From an uncultured Photobacterium sp. (GTDB lineage: Bacteria > Pseudomonadota > Gammaproteobacteria > Enterobacterales > Vibrionaceae), in the NCBI GenBank assembly GCA_947039005.1, contig CAMQXY010000024.1:1-35068 (forward strand): a stretch of 35,068 nucleotides of DNA, written 5' to 3'. A program made the position numbers and the translations under genes. This document shows, in pieces, positions 16,724-26,215 of this stretch; position 1 is the first letter of the stretch; every line of letters begins with the position of its first letter. The notes beneath the pieces were generated by a model. That model was given only the letters and a program-made list of their open reading frames with translations, ran no database searches and was not told where the DNA came from.

Positions 16724-18427
16724 TTAAAATAAAAAATACCGTTGTGCCATCGGTAATATTTCTGCGGGTTCACACACTAATAATTCGCCATCAGCCCGTA
16801 CTTGATAAGTCTGAGAATCGACCTCGATATGTGGTTGCCAACTATTTAAACGCATGTCACTTTTTGAGATTGAACGGCAGTTATTAACCGTACCAATTAA
16901 ACTTTCTAACCCTAATTCTGACGCTAACTGCTGTTGCTGAGCTTGCTGTGAAATAAACAACATCGAGGTCTGTTTATTTGCTTTTCCGTAACTACCAAAC
17001 ATGGGGCGGTAATGCACAGGCTGCGGGGTAGGTATCGAAGCATTTGCATCCCCCATTGATGCCATCGCAATCATGCCGCCTTTAATGATCAAACTCGGTT
17101 TCACCCCAAAAAATGCGGGTTTCCATAACACTAAATCGGCTAATTTACCGACTTCTATTGAGCCGACTTCGTGTGACATTCCATGGGTGATCGCAGGATT
17201 AATGGTATATTTAGCGATATAACGTTTCAGGCGAAAATTATCATTATCATCACAATCTTCAGCTAAAGGTCCACGTTGAACTTTCATTTTATGTGCTGTT
17301 TGCCAAGTCCGTAAGATCACTTCTCCCACTCGTCCCATTGCTTGTGAATCTGAGGCAATCATTGAGAACGCCCCTAAGTCATGCAAAATATCTTCTGCTG
17401 CAATGGTCTCACGGCGTATTCTTGATTCAGCAAACGCAACATCTTCCGCAATCGAGGGCGATAAATGATGACAAACCATCAGCATATCCAAATGCTCATC
17501 AACAGTATTTATGGTGTAAGGTCGAGTAGGATTGGTTGAGGAAGGTAATATATTGGCAGAGCCACAAGCACGAATAATATCCGGAGCATGGCCACCGCCC
17601 GCGCCTTCTGTATGATAGGTATGAATCACTCGATCACCGATAGCATCAAGGGTTGATTCAACAAAACCCGATTCATTAAGGGTGTCAGTATGAATCGCAA
17701 CTTGAACATCCATTTCATCAGCCACCGATAAACACGTATCAATTGCTGCGGGGGTTGTTCCCCAATCTTCATGGAGCTTTAATCCTACCGCCCCCGCCAC
17801 CACTTGTTCACGTAAGCCTTCTGGTTGACTACTATTACCTTTGCCTAATAACCCAAAATTCATTGGAAAATGATCTAGCGATTGTAACATTCGATGCAGA
17901 TTCCAAGGTCCAGGGGTACAAGTTGTTGCATTGGTTCCCGTTGCGGGTCCAGTTCCTCCCCCGATCATGGTTGTGATGCCTGAAGCCAACGCTTCTTCAA
18001 TTTGTTGCGGACAAATAAAATGAATATGGGAATCAATCCCTCCAGCAGTAAGAATATTGCCTTCGCCAGCAATGATCTCTGTACCGGGTCCTATCACAAT
18101 CGTTACTTCTGGTTGAATATCCGGATTACCTGCTTTGCCTATCGCCGTAATACGACCATTTTTTACCGCAACATCAGCTTTAACGATCCCCCAGTAATCT
18201 AAAACAACCGCATTAGTGATCACTAAATCGGGTGTTTCAGCACTGGGTCGTTGGCTTTGTCCCATTCCATCACGGATAACTTTCCCGCCGCCAAACTTCA
18301 CTTCATCACCATAAACGGTATAGTCATGTTCAACACTCAGCCATAACTCGGTATCCGCTAAACGCATTTTATCGCCAACAGTCGGACCAAACATTTCTGC
18401 ATATGCTTGTCTTGATATACTCGCCAT
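16724..18427 (-). CDS. ureC: Urease alpha subunit (catalytic)
   Basis: The 567-residue dinickel subunit hydrolysing urea to ammonia and carbamate. Numbering from this start matches Klebsiella urease exactly. Nickel ligands are H134 and H136 (SHIHFICP), carbamylated K217 (GLKLHEDWG), H246, H272 and D360 ([10 protein letters not shown]); catalytic H320 and flap C319 are in [13 protein letters not shown]. No active-site residue is missing, so an active enzyme is expected. The start codon overlaps the ureB stop by one base. Separate ureA, ureB and ureC genes mark the ordinary three-subunit bacterial form rather than the fused Helicobacter type. Confidence 0.98.
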   Translation of the reverse strand: MASISRQAYAEMFGPTVGDKMRLADTELWLSVEHDYTVYGDEVKFGGGKVIRDGMGQSQRPSAETPDLVITNAVVLDYWGIVKADVAVKNGRITAIGKAGNPDIQPEVTIVIGPGTEIIAGEGNILTAGGIDSHIHFICPQQIEEALASGITTMIGGGTGPATGTNATTCTPGPWNLHRMLQSLDHFPMNFGLLGKGNSSQPEGLREQVVAGAVGLKLHEDWGTTPAAIDTCLSVADEMDVQVAIHTDTLNESGFVESTLDAIGDRVIHTYHTEGAGGGHAPDIIRACGSANILPSSTNPTRPYTINTVDEHLDMLMVCHHLSPSIAEDVAFAESRIRRETIAAEDILHDLGAFSMIASDSQAMGRVGEVILRTWQTAHKMKVQRGPLAEDCDDNDNFRLKRYIAKYTINPAITHGMSHEVGSIEVGKLADLVLWKPAFFGVKPSLIIKGGMIAMASMGDANASIPTPQPVHYRPMFGSYGKANKQTSMLFISQQAQQQQLASELGLESLIGTVNNCRSISKSDMRLNSWQPHIEVDSQTYQVRADGELLVCEPAEILPMAQRYFLF

Positions 18428-18771
18428 TACTCATCCTTAAGGCACGCTACATCACCCATTATTTTCCCTTGAAAACCAAAAATCTGTCGTGTTCCCGCAT
18501 AAGCAACGAGTTCAACTGTACGTTTTTGTCCAGGCTCAAAACGAACCGCAGTGCCAGCAGCAATATTTAATCGATAACCTAATGTTGTTTCTCGAGTAAA
18601 ATCTAATGCATTATTTGCTTCATAAAAATGATAATGCGAGCCAATCTGAATCGGTCGATCTCCCATATTAATAACGCTGATCTTGACCGTATCACGATGT
18701 TGGTTTATTTCGATTTCCCCTGCTGCCACACAAATCTCTCCGGGGATCATCGTCTTTGGTTCAATCGCCAT
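18427..18771 (-). CDS. ureB: Urease beta subunit
   Basis: A 114-residue structural subunit of the (UreABC)3 urease. It shows MIPGEI near the N-terminus and the core [18 protein letters not shown] and [17 protein letters not shown]. The ATG at 18771 is chosen because GAGG lies six bases upstream. A GTG at 18783 would overlap ureA by 4 bp and add four residues. Between ureA and ureC with almost no gap; transcription and translation are surely coupled. Confidence 0.97.
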   Translation of the reverse strand: MAIEPKTMIPGEICVAAGEIEINQHRDTVKISVINMGDRPIQIGSHYHFYEANNALDFTRETTLGYRLNIAAGTAVRFEPGQKRTVELVAYAGTRQIFGFQGKIMGDVACLKDE

Positions 18772-18779
18772 TATTGACC

Positions 18780-19082
18780 TCACACTATGGGTTCATGGAC
18801 GGTAACGAGTTTGGTGCCATCAGGAAATGTTGCTTCAACTTGCACATCAGGGATCATCGGCGCAATGCCATCCATAACATCAGCCACGGTTAAAATAGTT
18901 CGACCATAATCCATTAACTCAGCAACGGTTTTTCCAGCTCGTGCGCCTTCCAGTATTTCAGCGCTGATCAAAGCTATCGCTTCAGGATAATTCAGTTTAA
19001 CGCCATGCTGTAACCGTTGTTTTGCGACTAATCCTGCGCAAAAAATAAATAGCTTATCCTTTTCTCTTGGGGTCAATTCCAT
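18780..19082 (-). CDS. ureA: Urease gamma subunit
   Basis: Exactly 100 residues, the standard length. It starts [14 protein letters not shown] and contains [19 protein letters not shown] and [18 protein letters not shown], as in essentially all three-subunit ureases. AAGGAG six bases before the ATG is a strong ribosome site. It follows ureD after a 76-bp gap, the largest gap within the ure part, and precedes ureB. Confidence 0.98.
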   Translation of the reverse strand: MELTPREKDKLFIFCAGLVAKQRLQHGVKLNYPEAIALISAEILEGARAGKTVAELMDYGRTILTVADVMDGIAPMIPDVQVEATFPDGTKLVTVHEPIV

Positions 19083-19158
19083 AATGATCTCCTTGTTTAA
19101 TTAGCAACTTTAATTAACCACAACTTTAATTAAAAACAGCGTAAAGTAATCATCTTCA

Positions 19159-20061
19159 CTATGTCGCCCAAATTCGAGGGATAACAGGCGTATAACCTAA
19201 CCATTGCTCACGGACTTGCTGCCAAACTTTCACAAATACATGCATGATAGTTTCACTCCAATTTGCTAATGCCCGTATCACAATTAGCCCTTCTATTTGG
19301 GTCACAGCTACCACTAACTGTTGCGATGAATAATACTGTTGTTGTTGATCCAGCAAGGTCTGTACCATTGCTAATAATTCAGGCGAATCATTGGTAATAA
19401 AAAAACTAGCCGTTAAACTAAAATCTTGTAAGCCATTAATAAGAAACCGTTTATCTTGACCATCCATAGCAACTCGTTCAGTTAAAATCCGTTTGTTTGC
19501 TATCCATATTTCAGTTTTCCCTGTCACAGTTCCACAGCCTAAGCCCTCATTCAGTGCAGGGCGTCCAAAACAGTGCAGCTCCCACCCCATAAATCGAGCC
19601 GTTGTGGCTAATTCAATTCGTGTGATTAGATGCACCTTCGCATCAGTAAAGAAAATATTTTCCTGAGGTAACCACTCTAAATAACTATTTTCTTCAACGA
19701 CCAATGTTTGGCTTTGGTGGGCAATTTTCCCTTCGCTACTACGATAAAACTTCGTCGCACCAGGTGTCGTCAATAGACTATGCGCACAAGGCGCTACTCG
19801 AGCCGTAATCGTTAAACTATCACCACCAACAACCCCACCAGGAGGATGCAATACATAAGCATGACAAATATTCCCTTCAGGATAGAACGGACGCTGGACA
19901 GCTAATGGTCCTTGCTGTTTTTTATGTAATAAAATGGTTTTATTGCCACGAGGATAAAAACTTAAATTAAGGTGGGCTTGCCAACCTTGAGTAATCGCAG
20001 CGGTTGATGGTGTCAGATAAGAGGTTTGAGGTTGAGATTGAGGTAACTGGGGATCAATCAT
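19159..20061 (-). CDS. ureD: UreD (UreH), urease accessory scaffold protein
   Basis: A 300-residue accessory protein that binds apo-urease first and provides the channel for nickel from UreF/UreG. Family segments are GWQAHLNLSFYPRGNKTILLHKK at the start, LHPPGGVVGGDSLTI near 72, TTPGATKFYRS near 98 and EWLPQENIFFTDA near 130. The start codon overlaps the urtE stop (ATGA), tying the urea transporter and urease genes into one transcript. Confidence 0.96.
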   Translation of the reverse strand: MIDPQLPQSQPQTSYLTPSTAAITQGWQAHLNLSFYPRGNKTILLHKKQQGPLAVQRPFYPEGNICHAYVLHPPGGVVGGDSLTITARVAPCAHSLLTTPGATKFYRSSEGKIAHQSQTLVVEENSYLEWLPQENIFFTDAKVHLITRIELATTARFMGWELHCFGRPALNEGLGCGTVTGKTEIWIANKRILTERVAMDGQDKRFLINGLQDFSLTASFFITNDSPELLAMVQTLLDQQQQYYSSQQLVVAVTQIEGLIVIRALANWSETIMHVFVKVWQQVREQWLGYTPVIPRIWAT

Positions 20062-20753
20062 ACTGTGAGATACTCCGTAATCAGTCCTTTATTCAATGTT
20101 GCCATTTCTCCAGCAGCAACATTACGACCACGATCCAATAAACAAAAATGATCCCCAACCTTGCGAGCAAACGGTAATTTTTGTTCAACTAATAATACCG
20201 TTAGACCATATTGCTGATTGAGCATTTGAATAATATCGCCAATTTCATGCACGACATTAGGTTGAATACCTTCCGTGGGTTCATCAAGGATCAATAAGCT
20301 AGGATTGACGACTAAGGCTCGTGCAATGGCTAATTGCTGTTGCTGTCCACCAGATAAATCGCCACCATAACGATATTGCATCTGCTTCAGTACTGGAAAT
20401 AACTCATAGATAAAGTCAGGCACAATACGATCCCCTTTTGCCCTCACTGGCAATCCTATTGCTAGATTTTCTCCTACGGTTAACATCGGAAATATTTGTC
20501 GTCCTTGAGGAACATAACCCACCCCTAAATGTACCCGTTCTTCTGCTCGACAATGACTAATGTCTTTACCATCAAGTTGAATTTGACCTTTATCTGTTGC
20601 TAATAACCCCATAATACATTGTAATAATGTGGTTTTTCCTACGCCATTCCGCCCCATAAGTACCGTACATTTACCTTTAGGAACATGAAGATCAATATCC
20701 CATAAGGTATGGCTCTCAGCATAATATTGATTTAAACGCTTAATCGTTAACAT
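20058..20753 (-). CDS. urtE: UrtE, urea ABC transporter ATPase
   Basis: One of two cytoplasmic ATPases of the Urt urea importer (LivF-like, 231 residues). Walker A is GRNGVGKT (34-41), Q-loop VPQGRQIFPMLTV (81-93), signature LSGGQ (133-137), Walker B LLILDEPTEGIQP (153-165) and H-loop region VLLVEQKL. GRQIFPMLTVGENL is typical of UrtE among branched-chain amino-acid transporter-like ATPases. It shares one base with urtD (TAATG) and four with ureD. Confidence 0.95.
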   Translation of the reverse strand: MLTIKRLNQYYAESHTLWDIDLHVPKGKCTVLMGRNGVGKTTLLQCIMGLLATDKGQIQLDGKDISHCRAEERVHLGVGYVPQGRQIFPMLTVGENLAIGLPVRAKGDRIVPDFIYELFPVLKQMQYRYGGDLSGGQQQQLAIARALVVNPSLLILDEPTEGIQPNVVHEIGDIIQMLNQQYGLTVLLVEQKLPFARKVGDHFCLLDRGRNVAAGEMATLNKGLITEYLTV

Positions 20754-21607
20754 TATGATCCTCCAAGATAAACATCAATAACTTGTGGGTCTTGCTGTAT
20801 TTTACTCATGCTACCTTCTGCTAATACATGTCCTTGATGCATCACTGTTACCTGACTGGCAATCGAACGCACAAAATCCATATCATGTTCAACCACCACT
20901 ACCGAATGTTTACCCGCCAACCCTGTAAGTAACTCTGCGGTACGATCCATTTCTTGATGTGTCATTCCCGCAACAGGCTCATCAACCAATAATAATTTCG
21001 GATTTTGCATCAACAACATCCCAATCTCTAACCACTGCTTTTGACCATGGGATAAATTTCCAGCAGCAACATCGGCATGATCTTGTAGTTGAATTAGGGT
21101 TAACACTGACGCGAGTTTATCTTTTTGTTCTCCCGTTAACTTAGCGCGAAATGTCGCCCAAACAGTACGGGGACCGGTCATGGCTAATTCTAAATTGTGC
21201 CATACGGATAAACAGCCAATCACCGTTGGTTTTTGAAACTTACGCCCGACACCCGCATTGGCAATTTGTGCTTCATTCATCGTCAGTAAATTTAAACGAG
21301 AGCCGAGCCAAACCTGCCCAGAATCAGGACGGGTTTTGCCGGTGATAATATCCATCATGGTTGTTTTCCCTGCACCATTAGGACCAATAATGCAGCGTAA
21401 CTCTCCCTCTTTGATATATAGATTAAAATCATCAATTGCTTTAAAACCATCAAAGGTTTTATTTACCCCCTCAAGATAAAGCAATATATTATGGCGCGTA
21501 TCAATTAATGGGTGCTGTTGAGGTTGCATAAAACCAAAAACTTTATCTCTAGAAACTAAATCTTTAATTGATGCGGTAAGTTTTAATTGATCAGTAATAA
21601 TAGTCAC
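20753..21607 (-). CDS. urtD: UrtD, urea ABC transporter ATPase
   Basis: The LivG-like ATPase of the urea importer, 284 residues. It has an N-terminal extension of about 40 residues before the ATP-binding domain, as other UrtD proteins do. Walker A is GPNGAGKT (75-82), the signature LSHGQ (185-189) has His in place of the usual Gly, as in other UrtD, and Walker B is LLLVDEP (205-211). The start is GTG with AGGAG eight bases upstream. It is 21 bp after urtC. Confidence 0.95.
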   Translation of the reverse strand: MTIITDQLKLTASIKDLVSRDKVFGFMQPQQHPLIDTRHNILLYLEGVNKTFDGFKAIDDFNLYIKEGELRCIIGPNGAGKTTMMDIITGKTRPDSGQVWLGSRLNLLTMNEAQIANAGVGRKFQKPTVIGCLSVWHNLELAMTGPRTVWATFRAKLTGEQKDKLASVLTLIQLQDHADVAAGNLSHGQKQWLEIGMLLMQNPKLLLVDEPVAGMTHQEMDRTAELLTGLAGKHSVVVVEHDMDFVRSIASQVTVMHQGHVLAEGSMSKIQQDPQVIDVYLGGS

Positions 21608-21628
21608 CTATTTCTCTCCTTTTATTAT

Positions 21629-22747
21629 TTACGTTTTAAACCCACGTTTGATCCATCCCCTAACTATTTTAGGAGAATGATTAAATAAGCCCGTAACACC
21701 TTGCGGTAAATATAAAGTCGATAAAACAAATAAACTACCAAGAGCAAACAACCAAACTTCTGGTAATGCCACCGTAAACCAGCTTTTAGCATAGTTAATA
21801 ATAATTGCGCCAATAATAGCGCCAAATAATGTTGCTCTTCCGCCTAATGCAACCCACACCACAACTTCAATAGAGTTTAATGGCGAAAATTCACCAGGAT
21901 TAATAATCCCAACTTGAGGCACATAAAGTGCACCAGCAATACCTGCAATAACCGCAGATAAAACAAATACCCATAATTTTATATTATCAACATCGTAACC
22001 CATAAATCGGGTCCGTAATTCTGTGTCTCTAATAGCAATCGCAACTCGACCTAAGCGACTATTAATTAACACTTTACAAACTATATAGGCAATAATTAAC
22101 ATCAAGGCTGAGCAGACAAACAACATCACTTTGGTCGTATCATGTTGTAAACTAAAACCTAAAATTTCTTTAAAATCCGTTAAACCATTATTACCACCAA
22201 ATCCCATTTCATTACGAAAGAAAGCCAACATTAAAGCGTAAGTTAATGCTTGCGTCATAATCGATAAATACACCCCAGAAACGCGAGATCGAAAAGCTAA
22301 TCGTCCAAATAAATAAGCTAATGCGCCGGGAATAAGAATAACCATCAAGCAAGCAAACCAAAATTGATCAAATCCATGCCAAAACCACGGTAATGATTGC
22401 CAATTAAGAAATACCATAAAATCCGCCAAGATTGGATCGCCATAAACCCCGCGATCACCAATTTGGCGCATTAAATACATGCCCATCGCATAACCACCCA
22501 ACGCAAAAAAAGCACCATGACCTAAGCTGAGAATACCTAAATACCCCCATACTAAATCAACCGCCAATGCCAATAATGCATAACTTAAATATTTACCTAA
22601 TAACGAAACAGTAAATGTATCAATATGCAGAGGGTGACTATTAGGAAGAACTAAATTACAAAAAGGAACAATAATTGCGATGAAGAATAAAACACTCAGA
22701 GTAATAGTTCCCCCCCGGTCTTTATTCAATACAGAACTAAAAAACAT
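21629..22747 (-). CDS. urtC: UrtC, urea ABC transporter permease
   Basis: A 372-residue LivM-like inner-membrane permease with about ten helices. LAVDLVWGYLGILSLGHGAFFALGGYAMGMYLM near residue 60, FGGNNGLTDFKEILG near 185 and AIRDTELRTRFMGYDV near 235 (the coupling loop to the ATPases) are typical of UrtC. The ATG at 22747 is preferred over a GTG six bases earlier because AAGGAG lies at correct spacing before the ATG and overlaps the GTG. It follows urtB by 17 bp. Confidence 0.95.
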   Translation of the reverse strand: MFFSSVLNKDRGGTITLSVLFFIAIIVPFCNLVLPNSHPLHIDTFTVSLLGKYLSYALLALAVDLVWGYLGILSLGHGAFFALGGYAMGMYLMRQIGDRGVYGDPILADFMVFLNWQSLPWFWHGFDQFWFACLMVILIPGALAYLFGRLAFRSRVSGVYLSIMTQALTYALMLAFFRNEMGFGGNNGLTDFKEILGFSLQHDTTKVMLFVCSALMLIIAYIVCKVLINSRLGRVAIAIRDTELRTRFMGYDVDNIKLWVFVLSAVIAGIAGALYVPQVGIINPGEFSPLNSIEVVVWVALGGRATLFGAIIGAIIINYAKSWFTVALPEVWLFALGSLFVLSTLYLPQGVTGLFNHSPKIVRGWIKRGFKT

Positions 22748-22764
22748 AACCACTCCTTAGTATA

Positions 22765-24369
22765 TTAACTATCGGCAGTTCGACCGCGTTGGGGAAATAA
22801 CCCTTTGGGCTTTTTTTGAATAAATAGAATAATAAAAATTAATACCATTATTTTGGATAATACCGCACCAAACCATGGTTCTAAGAACTTATTAAAAATC
22901 CCTAAACTTAATCCTGCGACTAAAGTACCCCATAAATTACCGACCCCACCAAAGACCACCACCATAAAGGAATCAATAATATAGCTTTGTCCCATATTAG
23001 GGCCGACATTCGTTAACTGAGATAATGCAACCCCTGCAATGCCGGCAATCCCTGAACCTAAACCAAACGTTAACGCATCAACACGTTGAGAATGAATTCC
23101 CATCGCTCTCGCCATCGGCCTATTTTGAGACACTGCCCGCACTTGTAATCCTAATGGCGTTTTTTTCAAAATAGTCAGCAATAATAAAAACACCGCAAAA
23201 CAAAAGAAAATAATATAAAGCCGATTATAGGTAAGTAGTAGCATCGGATTTAAGGTTAATGAACCCGACATAAATTCAGGGGTGATCACCGAACGATTTA
23301 ACGGGGAAAATACCGAACGTACTGCTTGCTGTAAAATCAAACTAATACCAAATGTCGCTAATAATGTCTCTAAAGGACGTCCATATAAATGCCGAATAAC
23401 ACCTTGCTCGATCATGATCCCAATGCAACCCGACACAATAAACGCAGCAGGAATAGATAAGATTAATGCGGCGGCTAAATGATTAGGCATTAATTGCTGT
23501 AATACATAGGTGGTATAAGCCCCTAGCATAATCAACTCACCATGTGCCATATTAATTACGCCCATCACGCCAAACGTAATCGCTAAACCTATCCCAGCAA
23601 GAGCCAATACTGAACCTAGACTCAAACCAAAAAAGACGGTTTCTACCCCTGCATAAAGATGCTGTTGTTGTTTATAAGCCTTTAAACCATTTTTAGCAGC
23701 CGCAACAACGTGTGGATCTTGGCTGTTAGTAACGACCTCTGTTAGGGTTTGATACACAATCGGATGCTTTTCCTTGCCTAAAAGAACGACAGCATTACGT
23801 TGTTCTTCACCAAGACTGTTACGTGCTTGATAATTAGCAAAAGCAAGTTGATATTGTTGCTTAACGATCGTACTTTTTTCTGTTTCATTGTGCTTTTTCA
23901 TTACGGTATATAAATGAAAATCCACTTTATCCATTAATATATTTATCGCTTGTTCGCGTAACGATGGGCTCTTATTCGTTAAATCAAGTATTGCCAATTG
24001 TATTTTTAATCCATTACGTAATTTATTATTTACGCGTATTTTTTTAAATCCCCGCTTATTTACAATTGTTGTACTTTGTCCAGTATCAATTGAAAAAGCA
24101 TTCATTTCTGAGTGTGATTTTTCAATTCTATATAATTGATTATCTGTTTTATTTATATAAAGCTTACCTTTTATCCAAGCAGAGAAAATTGTTTTCTGAC
24201 GCATGGTATTATCTGTTTTAGATAGCCATGCTATAGCGTTATCCTTGGCTTTATTATTCTTCCCAGAAATAGTACTAATAAACGAACTGTACGAATTAAT
24301 TTCAATAGCAGCATGGACTTTCAGACTTATTAGACAAAGAAACAAACTAACACATAATATGTATCTCAT
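22765..24369 (-). CDS. urtB: UrtB, urea ABC transporter permease with periplasmic N-terminal domain
   Basis: A 534-residue LivH-like permease. Unlike amino-acid LivH proteins (about 300 residues), UrtB has a long N-terminal secreted part: a signal peptide (1-21, ending VHA) and about 220 residues of helical, probably HEAT-like sequence (REQAINILMDK, DPHVVAAAKNGLKAY) before the membrane domain from about residue 245 (GLSLGSVLALAGIGLAITFGVMGVINMAHGE). This extension is normal for UrtB and helps identify it. The ATG at 24369 is chosen because GGAG stands eight bases upstream; GTG/ATG codons at 24378/24375 are too close to that site. Confidence 0.95.
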   Translation of the reverse strand: MRYILCVSLFLCLISLKVHAAIEINSYSSFISTISGKNNKAKDNAIAWLSKTDNTMRQKTIFSAWIKGKLYINKTDNQLYRIEKSHSEMNAFSIDTGQSTTIVNKRGFKKIRVNNKLRNGLKIQLAILDLTNKSPSLREQAINILMDKVDFHLYTVMKKHNETEKSTIVKQQYQLAFANYQARNSLGEEQRNAVVLLGKEKHPIVYQTLTEVVTNSQDPHVVAAAKNGLKAYKQQQHLYAGVETVFFGLSLGSVLALAGIGLAITFGVMGVINMAHGELIMLGAYTTYVLQQLMPNHLAAALILSIPAAFIVSGCIGIMIEQGVIRHLYGRPLETLLATFGISLILQQAVRSVFSPLNRSVITPEFMSGSLTLNPMLLLTYNRLYIIFFCFAVFLLLLTILKKTPLGLQVRAVSQNRPMARAMGIHSQRVDALTFGLGSGIAGIAGVALSQLTNVGPNMGQSYIIDSFMVVVFGGVGNLWGTLVAGLSLGIFNKFLEPWFGAVLSKIMVLIFIILFIQKKPKGLFPQRGRTADS

Positions 24370-24378
24370 TGGCATCAC

Positions 24379-24430
24379 TCCATTGTGAACTTAAATAACT
24401 AAGCCCCTCGAAAGAGGCTCTGTCATTCTA
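24379..24430 (-). promoter_or_regulatory. Intercistronic hairpin between urtA and urtB
   Basis: Near 24401-24420 the transcript can form an imperfect hairpin (AGCCTC-TTTC-GAGGGGCT with bulged Gs). There is no T run after it, so it is not a clear terminator. Such elements often stabilise the upstream mRNA end and let a periplasmic binding protein be made in excess over its membrane partners. Confidence 0.4.
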
Positions 24431-25720
24431 TTAATGGGTACTGCCCGAACATTTCTTATCAATTACATTATAACTACCACAGGCAAACGGCTTGCTCCAA
24501 CTTGAAAACAAATCACGCGATCCAGGTAAATAATTAGACCACGCATCACCATTTACAAGCCCCGTTGTTTCCCACACGACTTCAAATTGACCATCATCTT
24601 GTATCTCACCAATTAATACAGGTTTGGTTATATGATGATTAGGTAGCATAGTTGAATAACCACCAGAAAGATTAGGTACCGAGACCCCAATTAATGCATC
24701 TTGAACCGCTTCTGGATCAGTGGTTCCCGCATTAGTAACGGCCTGTGCCCACATATTAAACCCAATATAATGCGCTTCCATAGGATCATTGGTAACGCGT
24801 TTTTCATTTTTAATATATTTCTGCCAAGTCTCTACAAATTCTGAATTTTTCACGGTATCAACACTCATGAAATAATTCCATGCGGCTAAATGCCCCACTA
24901 ACGGTGATGTATCCATACCGGATAATTCTTCTTCACCTACCGAGAATGCAATCACTGGGATATCATCAGATTCAACCCCCTGAGCGCCAAGTTCTTTATA
25001 GAAAGGTACATTGGCATCGCCATTAACTGTTGAAATAACAGCAGTTTTTTTACCTTGCGCCCCGAATTTTTTAATATCAGAAACAATTGATTGCCAATCT
25101 GAGTGCCCAAATGGCGTATAGTTAATCATGATATCTTCAGCTTTTACGCCTTTCGCTTTTAAATAAGCCGCTAAGATCTTATTTGTCGTGCGAGGATAAA
25201 CATAATCGGTTCCAGCAAGTACCCAACGTTTAACACCTAACTCATTCATTAGATAATCAACCGCTGGAACGGCTTGTTGATTAGGCGCAGCGCCCGTATA
25301 AAATACATTTTTTGATGATTCTTCACCTTCATATTGTACGGGGTAAAATAAAATACTATTAAACTCTTCAAATACTGGCAGCATTGATTTTCGAGAAACA
25401 GATGTCCAACCACCAAACACAACATCTACTTTTTCTTTTTCAATTAACTCACGAGCTTTTTCTGCAAATAATGGCCAATTAGAAGCAGGATCAACAACAA
25501 CAGCCTCTAATTGCTTACCTAATAAGCCCCCTTTTTTATTCTGTTCATCAATTAACATTAAAACAGTATCTTTCAAGGTGGTTTCACTGATTGCCATCGT
25601 GCCTGACAATGAATGTAATACCCCTACTTTAATCGTATCCTCTGCTGCAAGGGTGATCTGAGAGAAACATGTAAGAACAGATAGGACACTTAGCTTGATC
25701 AACTTTGATTTGATTGGCAT
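24431..25720 (-). CDS. urtA: UrtA, periplasmic urea-binding protein
   Basis: A 429-residue periplasmic binding protein of the Liv type and the first gene of the operon. The signal peptide is residues 1-25 (ITLA/AEDTIKVGVLHSLSG). The mature protein shows features specific to urea/short-amide binders: GTMAISETTLKDTVLMLIDE, FGGWTSVSRKSMLPVFEE, LFYPVQYEGEESSKNVFYTG, PRTTNKILAAYLKAKG and DPMEAHYIGFNMW. A short Cys pair near the C-terminus (CGSYNVIDKKC) may form a disulfide. AAGGAG lies nine bases before the ATG. The candidate NtrC sites upstream fit induction under nitrogen limitation. Confidence 0.96.
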   Translation of the reverse strand: MPIKSKLIKLSVLSVLTCFSQITLAAEDTIKVGVLHSLSGTMAISETTLKDTVLMLIDEQNKKGGLLGKQLEAVVVDPASNWPLFAEKARELIEKEKVDVVFGGWTSVSRKSMLPVFEEFNSILFYPVQYEGEESSKNVFYTGAAPNQQAVPAVDYLMNELGVKRWVLAGTDYVYPRTTNKILAAYLKAKGVKAEDIMINYTPFGHSDWQSIVSDIKKFGAQGKKTAVISTVNGDANVPFYKELGAQGVESDDIPVIAFSVGEEELSGMDTSPLVGHLAAWNYFMSVDTVKNSEFVETWQKYIKNEKRVTNDPMEAHYIGFNMWAQAVTNAGTTDPEAVQDALIGVSVPNLSGGYSTMLPNHHITKPVLIGEIQDDGQFEVVWETTGLVNGDAWSNYLPGSRDLFSSWSKPFACGSYNVIDKKCSGSTH

Positions 25721-26215
25721 CTTTTTACTCTCCTTGTTATGAACAATAATTTAATCCAAGATGCGTACCATAAATAAAAAACAACAAAATTAATCATAAC
25801 CATATGATTTAAAATTAAAAATTATTTACTTGTTTTCTTTTGGTTTATTTTAATTGATAGAGGATGGTGCAAGTTTCTGTTGGTATCACACTAATGGTGC
25901 AGTCCCACGATTATTAACAAACAACTAAATAGCAGTAACCGCCACCACCTATTCATTCACCGTAGGCATAGATTGACCCAAAATAGTGCTCGATATCGAT
26001 GTAGCTCACAAATACGAGATCCATATTTCATCAAACTTACTTTTCAATCCAACACCTTGACCCCAATCAATATTTCAAAATCATTTTTAATGAAAATACC
26101 GCTATTACCGAATTAATCACTAAATGCACAACTTGAAAATGTCACTAAAGAAATAATCATCGGCATTAATTTGGTGAAACCCTTTTTTATCTTTCCGTTT
26201 TATAAGGACATAACT
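25721..26215. other. Divergent control region between urtA and yjiH
   Basis: About 495 bp without a supported gene. It must hold the promoters of the urea operon and of yjiHG. The clearest signals are the NtrC-type half-sites at 25855-25901. No canonical sigma-54 promoter (GG-N10-GC) was found in either direction between these sites and urtA, so the urtA promoter may be of another class or a poor match. Confidence 0.5.
25855..25901. promoter_or_regulatory. Candidate pair of NtrC (nitrogen regulator) sites upstream of urtA
   Basis: The NtrC consensus is TGCACY-N5-RGTGCA. The 17-mer at 25885-25901 has a perfect right arm (GGTGCA) and CAC of the left arm. The 17-mer at 25855-25871 has a perfect right arm but a poor left arm. 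The two GGTGCA boxes are exactly 30 bp apart, near three helical turns, as in paired NtrC enhancers. They lie 135-181 bp upstream of the urtA ATG. Confidence 0.45.

Noticed and set aside
17293..18202. Several plus-strand open frames inside ureC
   Set aside because: They are antisense shadows of a fully conserved gene, with no ribosome sites and no family resemblance.
25721..25860. Sigma-54 promoter for urtA
   Set aside because: No GG-N10-GC pair was found in the correct orientation between the NtrC-like boxes and urtA.
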